Under the pieces are notes generated by a model. That model made no database searches and was not told where the DNA came from. It saw only the letters and a list, made by a program, of their open reading frames with translations. From the NCBI GenBank assembly GCA_030638325.1, contig DAOWEV010000240.1, positions 1 through 7,537 on the forward strand: DNA of 7,537 nucleotides. Direction: 5' to 3'. The DNA is from Bacteroidales bacterium. Its GTDB lineage: Bacteria > Bacteroidota > Bacteroidia > Bacteroidales > JAGOPY01. The first letter of the stretch is position 1. Each line of letters opens with the position of its first letter. Made by a program: the position numbers and the translations under genes. Positions 1-6,683 of this stretch are shown here, in pieces.

Positions 1-2853
1 ACTATTACCGAGGATGACGGATTGCCCAGTTCAACAATTTATGACATACTTCAGGACAGAACCGGTCATTTATGGTTTGCCACCGATTACGGAGTGTCAA
101 GATATGACGGATATAATTTTGAAAATTTTTCTACCGAGCAGGGATTACCCGATAACTCTACACTGTCCTTGTATGAAGATCCGAAAGGCAGGATCTGGTT
201 TCTTTCCTATGGCGGATATCTTAGCTATTATTATCATGATAGTATTACAACCTACAATTTGAGTCAGAAATTCGTTAGTCTTGCAGGCCATACATTTATT
301 AGTAAGATCTATATCGACAGCCTGGATCATCTATGGTTTACCCCAAAAGTAGGAGGCGAATTTACTTTTAATGAAAAGGGGGAACTTGAACAGGTTCAGG
401 GTTTCAGCGGGACCAGGCACGGTTATTATTACCTCTTTTTTGAGGATTTTGAAGATGACTATATTATGGGTTTGACAGATCTGCCTGATCTTCCGGGTGG
501 CGCCCATCCGGATTTTTACAGGGATAAGAATAAATATTATATTAAAATCAATTCCGGTTTTCCCTCCAGTCAAAGGCACTACCAGAAAATAGGTGATGGG
601 CATTATCTGGCCTCCTGTGGGAATGTAGTTTATCATATACGGGATTATGAATTGGTCAACTCGCTTATTTTTGATCATCGCGTCATTGATCTTTATCTGG
701 ACCAGGCTGAAAATATTTGGATCAGTGAGTTTTACAATGGTGTCTATAAGTACCCCGGAGGTACCCTTTCAGAAAACCCTGTCAGGTACTTTAATGACAA
801 AACGATATCCAGAATATTGCAGGACCATGAAGGGAATTATTGGTTTACCACCACCGGTGAAGGGGTTTTAAACATATTCAGCTTTGATTTTCTGGTATAC
901 AGCAGGCCAGGCAGACAAAGTAATTACAGGGTGTTGTCGATGGATGCAAGTGACAATGCCTTATTCTTTTCAACCTATGACCAGAATCTTTTTTACATGC
1001 CAATAATAAACGATCAGGTGAGCTTGATGAAAAGGCTTAATGTGAGTGAGGAAAGTAGTCATATAACAGACATTCTCGTTGATTCAAAAGATAATTTGTG
1101 GTTGGCATCAACACCTGCAACGAGGTATAACATCAATGGTAAACCATTATCGATCTATCCCAAAAAAATAGGACGTGTTTTTGCAGAGGCCCATGATAAA
1201 AGTATTATTGTTGGTGCAAGGGGCATATATAAATACTTTGATGATACATTGATCTTTGATGCAGGAGATCAATTTGACCACCGTGTTTTTGCTATACAGG
1301 AAGATAACTCCGGTACAATATGGTTGGGGACATACCTTGGGCTTTATTATCTAAAGGACACACTCATTCAAAAATACAATAAATTCGAAGACCTTTTATC
1401 ACGCCGGATATCAAGCCTGGGAGTATTAAAAGACCGGCTACTGGTCGGAACTTCCGATTATGGACTTCTTATTTTGGATGATGCCGGCATACATGTTGTT
1501 GATGACACTCAAGGCCTCGGATCAAAACTGGTCAGAAGCATTTTTGTGGATAATGATTCTGTCGTCTGGATAGGGACAAACAAAGGACTCACAAGATTGA
1601 TAATACGTGATCAGGATTCTTTTTATTACTCGTTTAAACGCTTCACAAATGGAGATGGGTTACCCTCAGGTGATATCAATGACATTACAAGGTTTCATGG
1701 ACACTTGTGGTTAGGAACAGATCAGGGATTGGTCTCTTTTAATCCTGATAACATGAATATGGCATCTTTTCCACCGGCAATTTTTATTGAAAGCATCATA
1801 GTGAATAACAAGACTATTCCGCTATCTGATAATATTGTGCTGGAATACGATCAAAATAACATCAGGGTCAATTTTAAAGGGATCAGCTTTAAAGGGCCTG
1901 AGAATATTTATTATCGTTACAAATTACAAGGACATAATAAAGACAGGATATTTACTGAAAATACATATGCTTATGTTTCTAATCTTGCACCTGGAGAATA
2001 CATTTTTCTGGTAAATGTGGGAAATGCAGACGATATCTGGAACCCCGAACCGTATGCTATGAACATAACGGTCAAAAAACATTTTACCCAAACCTTAGGT
2101 TTTATTTTATCAGTGATAGTGCTGATAATTTTGTTGGTTGTGAGTATTATGTATGTGATTCTTGGTTACATAAAATATAAGGAAGGGATGAAGAGGGATC
2201 TGCTTATGATGGAACAAAAACTTCTCAGGTCGCAAATGAACCCCCATTTCGTTTTTAATTCCCTCCTGGCAATCCAATCTTTTATTTATAAAAAGGATGC
2301 CAGAGAAGCGGCCACTTATCTATCCAGATTTGCCAAGTTGATCAGGCTCATATTGAATAGTTCACGACAGGAATATGTTCCCCTTGAACAAGAACTGGAA
2401 TATCTTAAATATTATCTGGACTTACAGAGACTCAGGTTTGAGAATAAATTCAGTTATTTCCTGGAGGTTGATAAAAATATTGACGTGGATAAAATTGCCA
2501 TACCTCCTTTACTTGCACAGCCTTTTATCGAAAATGCCATCGAGCATGGGATCAAGAACAGTGAGAAAAAGGGAGTCATTGTAATACGGTTTACACTTTG
2601 TGAGCAATGCATCATGTTTGAAGTTGAAGACAACGGTATTGGCATGGTCCGGGCCAGGGATCTTGCCGGCGCCAGGCCGGGTAATTACGAGCCCCTCGGA
2701 ATGACCATTACAAAAGAACGATTAAAACTCCTGAATATGAATCAAAGCCAAAAGGTAACTTTTAGTGTATCTGAGGCGAAGGACGATGACGGCATAGTAA
2801 CAGGTACCAGGGTTGCTTTTAACATAAAATTTGAGAACATTGGATTTGAATAG
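1..2853 (+). CDS. LytS-type sensor histidine kinase with propeller ectodomain (5' end outside window)
   Basis: Membrane sensor kinase expected to read a ligand outside the cytoplasm and phosphorylate the regulator encoded next door. The frame is open from base 1; the TTG at 22 is internal, so the true start lies upstream. Because the first propeller motif (DGLPSS, codons 6-11) is already present, probably only a signal peptide and a few tens of residues are missing. Reg_prop blades are marked by LW/IW(F/L/I) strands near codons 25, 66, 112, 240, 281, 322, 367, 403, 441, 482, 523 and 570. A Y_Y_Y domain follows (about 613-693, with YYRYKLQG), then one membrane helix (about 698-725). The His_kinase domain has NPHFVFNS with the predicted phospho-accepting H749. 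The HATPase region has the N-box PFIENAIEHG (841-850) and the G1 box EDNGIGM (876-882), then a G2-like LGMTITKERL. It lacks the C-terminal receiver and AraC domain of hybrid (HTCS) kinases. The ligand is unknown. Confidence 0.95.
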   Translation, partial: TITEDDGLPSSTIYDILQDRTGHLWFATDYGVSRYDGYNFENFSTEQGLPDNSTLSLYEDPKGRIWFLSYGGYLSYYYHDSITTYNLSQKFVSLAGHTFISKIYIDSLDHLWFTPKVGGEFTFNEKGELEQVQGFSGTRHGYYYLFFEDFEDDYIMGLTDLPDLPGGAHPDFYRDKNKYYIKINSGFPSSQRHYQKIGDGHYLASCGNVVYHIRDYELVNSLIFDHRVIDLYLDQAENIWISEFYNGVYKYPGGTLSENPVRYFNDKTISRILQDHEGNYWFTTTGEGVLNIFSFDFLVYSRPGRQSNYRVLSMDASDNALFFSTYDQNLFYMPIINDQVSLMKRLNVSEESSHITDILVDSKDNLWLASTPATRYNINGKPLSIYPKKIGRVFAEAHDKSIIVGARGIYKYFDDTLIFDAGDQFDHRVFAIQEDNSGTIWLGTYLGLYYLKDTLIQKYNKFEDLLSRRISSLGVLKDRLLVGTSDYGLLILDDAGIHVVDDTQGLGSKLVRSIFVDNDSVVWIGTNKGLTRLIIRDQDSFYYSFKRFTNGDGLPSGDINDITRFHGHLWLGTDQGLVSFNPDNMNMASFPPAIFIESIIVNNKTIPLSDNIVLEYDQNNIRVNFKGISFKGPENIYYRYKLQGHNKDRIFTENTYAYVSNLAPGEYIFLVNVGNADDIWNPEPYAMNITVKKHFTQTLGFILSVIVLIILLVVSIMYVILGYIKYKEGMKRDLLMMEQKLLRSQMNPHFVFNSLLAIQSFIYKKDAREAATYLSRFAKLIRLILNSSRQEYVPLEQELEYLKYYLDLQRLRFENKFSYFLEVDKNIDVDKIAIPPLLAQPFIENAIEHGIKNSEKKGVIVIRFTLCEQCIMFEVEDNGIGMVRARDLAGARPGNYEPLGMTITKERLKLLNMNQSQKVTFSVSEAKDDDGIVTGTRVAFNIKFENIGFE

Positions 2854-2927
2854 GCTGGGATTGGAATATTGTTTATAAGATTACCTTTTATGTGAAGTTG
2901 GATTAATAATAAGTCATGCATGTTTTA

Positions 2928-2935
2928 TACCTTTG
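2928..2935 (+). promoter_or_regulatory. Bacteroidota -7 element (TACCTTTG) ahead of the response regulator
   Basis: TACCTTTG fits the Bacteroidota sigma-ABfr -7 consensus TAnnTTTG exactly. It lies in the 119-base gap between kinase and regulator, about 38 bases ahead of the regulator start, which would leave a leader of roughly 30 bases. No TTTG or TTG sits at the usual spacing of about 19-21 bases upstream; the nearest TTG (2898-2900) is too far. The promoter may therefore be weak, dependent on an activator, or a chance match. Confidence 0.45.
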
Positions 2936-2972
2936 ACCCTGAATATAACTAAACTAACTTTTGAATTGGAAG

Positions 2973-3722
2973 ATGATGCGTACTATAATCGTTGATGATG
3001 AAACTATGGCCCGTGAAACCATTGCTGAAATGCTGTTGCTCTACTGTAAAGATGTGGAAGTGGTTGCCCAGGCAGAAGACGTAAAATCAGGCGTAGAGGC
3101 CATTTGTAAGCATAAACCGGAGTTGGTATTGCTTGATATTCAACTTACCGACGGAACAGGCTTTGACATTTTAAAACAATTGAATACTTACGATTTTAAA
3201 ATAATATTTATTACAGCATTCGAGGATTATGCAGTTAAGGCATTCAAATTCAGTGCCCTGGATTATATCCTTAAGCCTATTGATCCGGATGAACTTGTAC
3301 AAGCTATTGATAAAGCCAGGCAGTATATCCAGTCGGGCAATATGAATATTAAGCTCAAAGCCCTGTTTGATAATATGGATAATATATCCAAAGAATCCAA
3401 GAAGATCGTGTTGAAAACAGCCAATAACGTTCATCTTATCAGTTTACATGATATTATCAGATGCCAGTCAGATAAAAACTATACCCATTTTCATGTAATT
3501 GGATTTGAAAGCGTTGTTGTTTCCAGAACATTAAAAGAGTATGAAGATATTCTAAGCGAATACGACTTTTACAGGGTACACCAATCACACCTGATCAACT
3601 TATCACATATAAAGCGCTATGAAAAAGCTGACGGAGGATACCTTGTGATGAGTGATAATTCACATGTTCCTGTTTCTTTCAGGAGAAAGGAAGAGCTGAT
3701 GAAGCTATTTAACCGCTTGTGA
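2973..3722 (+). CDS. LytTR-family response regulator
   Basis: Cytoplasmic two-component response regulator and DNA-binding transcription factor, 249 residues from the chosen start. The N-terminal receiver domain (about 3-118) has the acidic pocket DDE (8-10), the phospho-acceptor D55 in LVLLDIQL, switch T81 in FITAF and the conserved K101 in LKPID. A linker leads to a LytTR domain (about 143-248), with the family signature FYRVHQSHLINLSHI and the closing VPVSFRRKEEL. All expected phosphotransfer residues are present. The frame extends to a TTG at 2961, but ATG 2973 or the adjacent ATG 2976 puts the start at the usual distance before TIIVDDE, so ATG 2973 is preferred. The kinase directly upstream is the obvious partner. 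The stop TGA shares its last base with the ATG of the next gene, indicating a shared transcript and translational coupling. Target promoters cannot be read from this window. Confidence 0.95.
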   Translation: MMRTIIVDDETMARETIAEMLLLYCKDVEVVAQAEDVKSGVEAICKHKPELVLLDIQLTDGTGFDILKQLNTYDFKIIFITAFEDYAVKAFKFSALDYILKPIDPDELVQAIDKARQYIQSGNMNIKLKALFDNMDNISKESKKIVLKTANNVHLISLHDIIRCQSDKNYTHFHVIGFESVVVSRTLKEYEDILSEYDFYRVHQSHLINLSHIKRYEKADGGYLVMSDNSHVPVSFRRKEELMKLFNRL

Positions 3723-4825
3723 TGACCAACCCCTTCGGAAAAGAACAAATTCAAGTACCGGCAGGGAATAAATACCTGCTATTTGATGATCCCCTCGCCT
3801 TTTATCAAGCCATGTTAAATGATATTGGCAAGGCCAAAAAGTACATCTTTCTTGAAATTTATAAATACAATCATGATTCAATGGGGGCCAGGTTTCGTGA
3901 TGCTTTAACGAAAAAAGCCCGGGAAGGGGTTGATGTCAGGGTGCTGATAGATAGCTGGGGCGCCTCAGTATCACAGTCCTTTTTTACTGAACTGGAAAAA
4001 TATGGGGGGCAAGTCAGGTTTTTCACAAAGATCAAATTTTTCCTGGATTTCTTTACCAGGAATCACCGTAGAAATCATCGTAAATTCTTAGTAATCGATG
4101 ATGAGATCGTATATTTAGGATCAGCCAATATCAATGATTATTGTTTAAACTGGCGTGAAATGATGCTGCGATTGAAAGATGATGTGGCAGGTTGTTTTAA
4201 AACGGTTTTTAACCTTGATTTCAGTCTCTATAATAAGTACTTTTTTGAAAAGAACGCCTATATCAGGTTGCTTCGTAAGGGTTCTTTTGAGGTCATCAGA
4301 GATGTGCCATCCATTGCAAAAAAGCGTATCAGTAAGAAATATTTAGAACTGATCAGGAAAGCAAGAAAACAGGTGATCATAGAAACACCCTACTTTTTGC
4401 CGGGCTATTTTTTAAGAAAAGCCCTCACAGATGCTGCCATGAGCGGTGTGGAAGTAATTGTGATCATCCCCAAGCGCTCAGATGTTGGCCTTATCGATAT
4501 CTTAAGGAATAAGTACCTTGGCCCTTTACACCTGAGCAAGATTAAATTCCAGTTTTTTACACCAACAAATCTACATGCAAAAGTTATACTGATCGATGGT
4601 GAAACTTTTTCCCTCGGATCCCCGAATTTCGATTACCGCTCTTTTAGATATATGCATGAGATTGTTCTGGTAGGCAATGAACCCGAAATTGTCAGGCAGA
4701 TTCGCAGCCATATTAATATGACGTTGAAGGATTGTATTCCCTTCAATTATGAAAGATGGGAAACCCGTCCCAAATTTCAGAGATTTGTAGAATGGTTGCT
4801 CCTTCCGTTCAGGCATTTATTGTAG
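3722..4825 (+). CDS. Phospholipase D / cardiolipin synthase-like protein with two HKD motifs
   Basis: Phospholipase D superfamily enzyme of 367 residues, most like bacterial cardiolipin synthases, which join phosphatidyl groups from two phospholipids at the inner membrane. Both catalytic motifs HxKx4D are intact: H119, K121, D126 (HRKFLVID), followed by GSANIND; and H285, K287, D292 (HAKVILID), followed by GSPNFDYRSF. That second trailer is typical of cardiolipin synthases and argues against nucleases with a single motif. There are no N-terminal membrane helices, unlike ClsA; the length and soluble N-terminus resemble ClsB/ClsC-type enzymes. The C-terminus (about residues 350-367, EWLLLPFRHLL) could be a membrane-binding amphipathic helix. 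ATG 3722 overlaps the regulator's TGA by one base; a GTG at 3719 is an alternative that would add one residue. The exact lipid substrate is inferred from family, and another phosphatidyltransferase or phospholipase activity is possible. Confidence 0.9.
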   Translation: MTNPFGKEQIQVPAGNKYLLFDDPLAFYQAMLNDIGKAKKYIFLEIYKYNHDSMGARFRDALTKKAREGVDVRVLIDSWGASVSQSFFTELEKYGGQVRFFTKIKFFLDFFTRNHRRNHRKFLVIDDEIVYLGSANINDYCLNWREMMLRLKDDVAGCFKTVFNLDFSLYNKYFFEKNAYIRLLRKGSFEVIRDVPSIAKKRISKKYLELIRKARKQVIIETPYFLPGYFLRKALTDAAMSGVEVIVIIPKRSDVGLIDILRNKYLGPLHLSKIKFQFFTPTNLHAKVILIDGETFSLGSPNFDYRSFRYMHEIVLVGNEPEIVRQIRSHINMTLKDCIPFNYERWETRPKFQRFVEWLLLPFRHLL

Positions 4826-4902
4826 CGTGAGATGTGAGGCGTGAGATGTGAGGCGTGAGATGTGAAGCGTGAGATGTGAGGCGTAAGAGGTGAAACGTGA
4901 GC
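4826..4902 (+). repeat. Tandem array of degenerate heptamers, consensus YGTGAGR
   Basis: Eleven head-to-tail 7-base units begin directly after the TAG stop of the PLD gene. Units alternate CGTGAGA and TGTGAGG, giving a clear 14-base higher-order period (4826-4839, 4840-4853, 4854-4867, 4868-4881, 4882-4895, plus a partial copy). The first four 14-mers differ by at most one base, and decay grows towards the 3' end (CGTAAGA, GGTGAAA, CGTGAGC). The array is purine-rich on the + strand, and a TGA recurs in every frame, so it is not coding on this strand. It is probably a slippage-generated minisatellite; no function is evident. Confidence 0.9.
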
Positions 4903-4943
4903 GGTTACTAATAATTTAGGTTCTGATTTATCCAGGTTGGGGA

Positions 4944-4975
4944 TTTGTTATGAATGGCTTAAAACCTTACTTTTG
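4944..4975 (+). promoter_or_regulatory. Bacteroidota-type promoter for rocD
   Basis: TTTG at 4944-4947 and TACTTTTG at 4968-4975 match the -33 (TTTG) and -7 (TAnnTTTG) elements of Bacteroidota housekeeping promoters, separated by 20 bases. Transcription would start around 4980-4984, leaving an A-rich leader of about 38 bases before ATG 5020. That leader shows no Shine-Dalgarno sequence, as is usual in this phylum. The site implies that rocD is transcribed independently of the regulator-PLD pair. Confidence 0.7.
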
Positions 4976-5019
4976 CTGATTCAAATTCAACATATTTATC
5001 TCATAAAAACAATATCATA

Positions 5020-6249
5020 ATGGAAACTACTACAATAATAAGTTCAAAAGAGGCCATGAGACTTGAGGAAATGTATGGTGCCCACAATTATCACCCCTTA
5101 CCTGTGGTTTTATCACGTGGCGAAGGAGTTTATGTCTGGGATGTTGAAGGAAAACAATATTTTGATTTTCTTTCTGCTTATTCTGCTGTCAACCAAGGAC
5201 ATTGTCACCCCAGGATTGTTGATGCCCTGATAGACCAGGCAAAGACGCTTACCCTGACTTCACGTGCTTTCTACAGTGATACACTCGGTGTCTATGAAAA
5301 ATACATGACTGCGTATTTTGGCTACGATAAGATCCTTCCAATGAATACAGGCGCTGAAGGAGATGAGACGGCACTGAAGCTTTGTCGTAAATGGGCTTAT
5401 GAGAAAAAAGGCATCCCACAGAATGAGGCTAAGATCATCGTTTGTGAAAACAATTTTCACGGCAGGACCATTACGGTGATCTCTTTGTCAACCGATCCTG
5501 ATGCACGAAACGGGTTTGGGCCTTATACCCCCGGGTTCATAACTATTCCCTATAATGACCTGGAGGCTTTAGAAGATACCCTGGCAGATCCAAACGTGGC
5601 GGGATTCCTTGTGGAACCAATACAGGGCGAAGCAGGTGTATACGTTCCGGATGAAGGGTACCTAACCAGGGCATACGAACTTTGTAAAGAAAAAAATGTT
5701 TTATTTATTGCTGATGAAGTTCAGACTGGTATTGCCCGGACCGGAAAATTACTGGCTTGTGATCACGAGAATGTCCGGCCTGATATCCTGATCCTCGGAA
5801 AGGCTCTTTCCGGAGGCGTATATCCGGTATCTGCTGTGCTTGCAGATGACGAGATCATGCTTACCATCAAGCCCGGACAACATGGCAGTACTTTTGGAGG
5901 TAATCCGCTTGCATGTAAGGTAGCTATTGCAGCCCTGGATGTGGTAAAAGATGAGAACCTGGCTGAAAATGCTGCACGACTGGGTGAGATATTCAGGGCA
6001 GAGTTAGGTAAAATCGATTCTCCAATGATTGAAAAGATACGCGGCAAAGGCTTGCTCAATGCCATTGTGATCAAACCCGGAAGTGGTAAATCAGCCTGGG
6101 ATGTATGCCTGAAAATGGCTGAAAACGGATTACTGGCAAAACCCACCCACGATCATATCATCAGATATGCACCTCCCCTCGTTATAAATGAAGAACAGAT
6201 CCTTGAAGCTGTCAGCATCATTAAAAGATCCATATTGTCATTTGAATAA
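5020..6249 (+). CDS. rocD: Ornithine aminotransferase (ornithine--oxo-acid transaminase)
   Basis: PLP-dependent class III aminotransferase, 409 residues, moving the delta-amino group of L-ornithine to 2-oxoglutarate to give glutamate-5-semialdehyde and glutamate. It links arginine/ornithine breakdown with proline and glutamate metabolism in the cytoplasm. The sequence follows eukaryotic ornithine aminotransferase closely with a constant offset of 31 from human numbering, as recalled. Corresponding residues are Y24 (human Y55), Y54 (Y85), R149 (R180), E204 (E235), D232 (D263, binds the PLP ring nitrogen) and the Schiff-base lysine K261 (K292, in LGKALSGG). Y24, R149 and E204 are the residues that favour ornithine over acetylornithine or GABA, so the specific name is justified. 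HGSTFGGNPLAC and GLLAKPTH are further OAT landmarks. The start ATG is followed by a normal N-terminus and is preceded by its own promoter; an intrinsic terminator lies about 60 bases after the stop. The gene is complete with nothing missing. Confidence 0.97.
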   Translation: METTTIISSKEAMRLEEMYGAHNYHPLPVVLSRGEGVYVWDVEGKQYFDFLSAYSAVNQGHCHPRIVDALIDQAKTLTLTSRAFYSDTLGVYEKYMTAYFGYDKILPMNTGAEGDETALKLCRKWAYEKKGIPQNEAKIIVCENNFHGRTITVISLSTDPDARNGFGPYTPGFITIPYNDLEALEDTLADPNVAGFLVEPIQGEAGVYVPDEGYLTRAYELCKEKNVLFIADEVQTGIARTGKLLACDHENVRPDILILGKALSGGVYPVSAVLADDEIMLTIKPGQHGSTFGGNPLACKVAIAALDVVKDENLAENAARLGEIFRAELGKIDSPMIEKIRGKGLLNAIVIKPGSGKSAWDVCLKMAENGLLAKPTHDHIIRYAPPLVINEEQILEAVSIIKRSILSFE

Positions 6250-6310
6250 AAATAACAGGGGTTCCACCCACCAGCCGGAGGATAGAGCCCATATTACCAT
6301 TAAAAGACAA

Positions 6311-6336
6311 AAGGCTCCCGGGGAGGGAGCCTTTTT
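6311..6336 (+). terminator. Intrinsic terminator after rocD
   Basis: AAGGCTCCC (6311-6319) pairs perfectly with GGGAGCCTT (6325-6333) around a five-base GGGGA loop, and the 3' arm runs into five T residues (6332-6336). It sits about 60 bases after the rocD stop codon. An A-rich tract just before the stem gives the opposite strand a T-rich tail, so it could also stop transcripts arriving from the convergent receptor gene. Confidence 0.9.
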
Positions 6337-6361
6337 GCCGATTATTAACCAAACCAAAAGA

Positions 6362-6385
6362 GTTATTTGAAAGGATTCAAATAAC
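6362..6385. repeat. Perfect 10-bp inverted repeat, AT-rich
   Basis: GTTATTTGAA (6362-6371) and TTCAAATAAC (6376-6385) are exact reverse complements around the four-base loop AGGA. No T-run follows, so it is not a classical intrinsic terminator. It lies 25 bases past the rocD terminator and 6 bases before an ATG (6392). It could be an operator, a decayed mobile-element end or a transcript-stabilising hairpin; the sequence does not decide between these. Confidence 0.7.
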
Positions 6386-6581
6386 GTACCTATGAAAAAA
6401 TTGTTTATTTCTTATTGCCATTTTAATGTTTTCCAACAGGAATTTTTTTCCTGATCCAAATATAAGAAAAATATTCTGAATAATCACATTGCAAAGATAA
6501 AAAAAATAATTTATATTAAGACTAATTCTAAATAATTTTTTTATTTTTTTTTACTATTGTCTGGTAAAGCATTGAAGTAAT

Positions 6582-6639
6582 AGGGCTAAAGCCCTGATTT
6601 TCTCTGCATTCACTAACCCCAGGGTTAACCCTGGGGTTA
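6582..6639. repeat. REP-like element: two GC-rich palindromes
   Basis: Two palindromes lie 18 bases apart in an otherwise AT-rich spacer. The first, AGGGCTAAAGCCCT (6582-6595), is a 6-bp stem around AA. The second (6614-6639) is a perfect 26-bp palindrome with half-site TAACCCCAGGGTT, centred on TT|AA. Short outer arms ATTGA (6571-6575) and TCAAT (6644-6648) add a third level of symmetry. Paired GC-rich palindromes between convergent genes resemble the REP/BIME elements moved by IS200/IS605-like (RAYT) transposases. Assignment to that class is by appearance; no transposase is in the window. Confidence 0.65.
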
Positions 6640-6683
6640 TAAATCAATGAATACTCAAAGCTGCAAATAGTACAAAAAATCCT

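Larger units (their letters stand above)
6250..6683. other. Non-coding interval between convergent genes rocD and TonB receptor
   Basis: This 434-base gap separates two convergent genes. It holds the rocD terminator near its left end, a perfect 10-bp inverted repeat, a very AT-rich core (about 6455-6560, with long A and T runs) and a REP-like pair of palindromes near the receptor's 3' end. A 20-codon ATG frame at 6392-6454 is not convincing as a gene. I see no tRNA, no structured RNA family that I recognise, and no complete promoter with both -33 and -7 elements. Confidence 0.75.

Noticed and set aside
331..678. 115-codon minus-strand frame within the sensor kinase
   Set aside because: It is antisense to the propeller domain of a clear gene, its composition is random-looking, and it has no start context.
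4826..4902. Heptamer array considered as a CRISPR array or iteron origin
   Set aside because: The units are contiguous with no spacers, which excludes CRISPR. There is no replication initiator gene nearby to support iterons.
5763..6146. 127-codon open frame on the minus strand inside rocD
   Set aside because: It lies wholly within a well-recognised gene on the other strand, its translation resembles no family I know, and it has no promoter of its own. It is a shadow frame.
6188..6370. 60-codon + frame overlapping the rocD 3' end and running through the terminator
   Set aside because: It starts in another frame inside rocD and reads through the intrinsic terminator hairpin, so it is not a plausible gene.
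6457..6464. Minus-strand TATATTTG resembling a -7 promoter element
   Set aside because: The nearest upstream TTTG on that strand is about 27 bases away, too far for a -33 element, and it would drive transcription into the back of the rocD terminator. It is likely chance in AT-rich DNA.
6614..6639. 26-bp palindrome considered as an intrinsic terminator for the TonB receptor
   Set aside because: No T-run follows it on the minus strand; GTGAATGC follows instead. It may still block or pause transcripts, but it is not a classical terminator.
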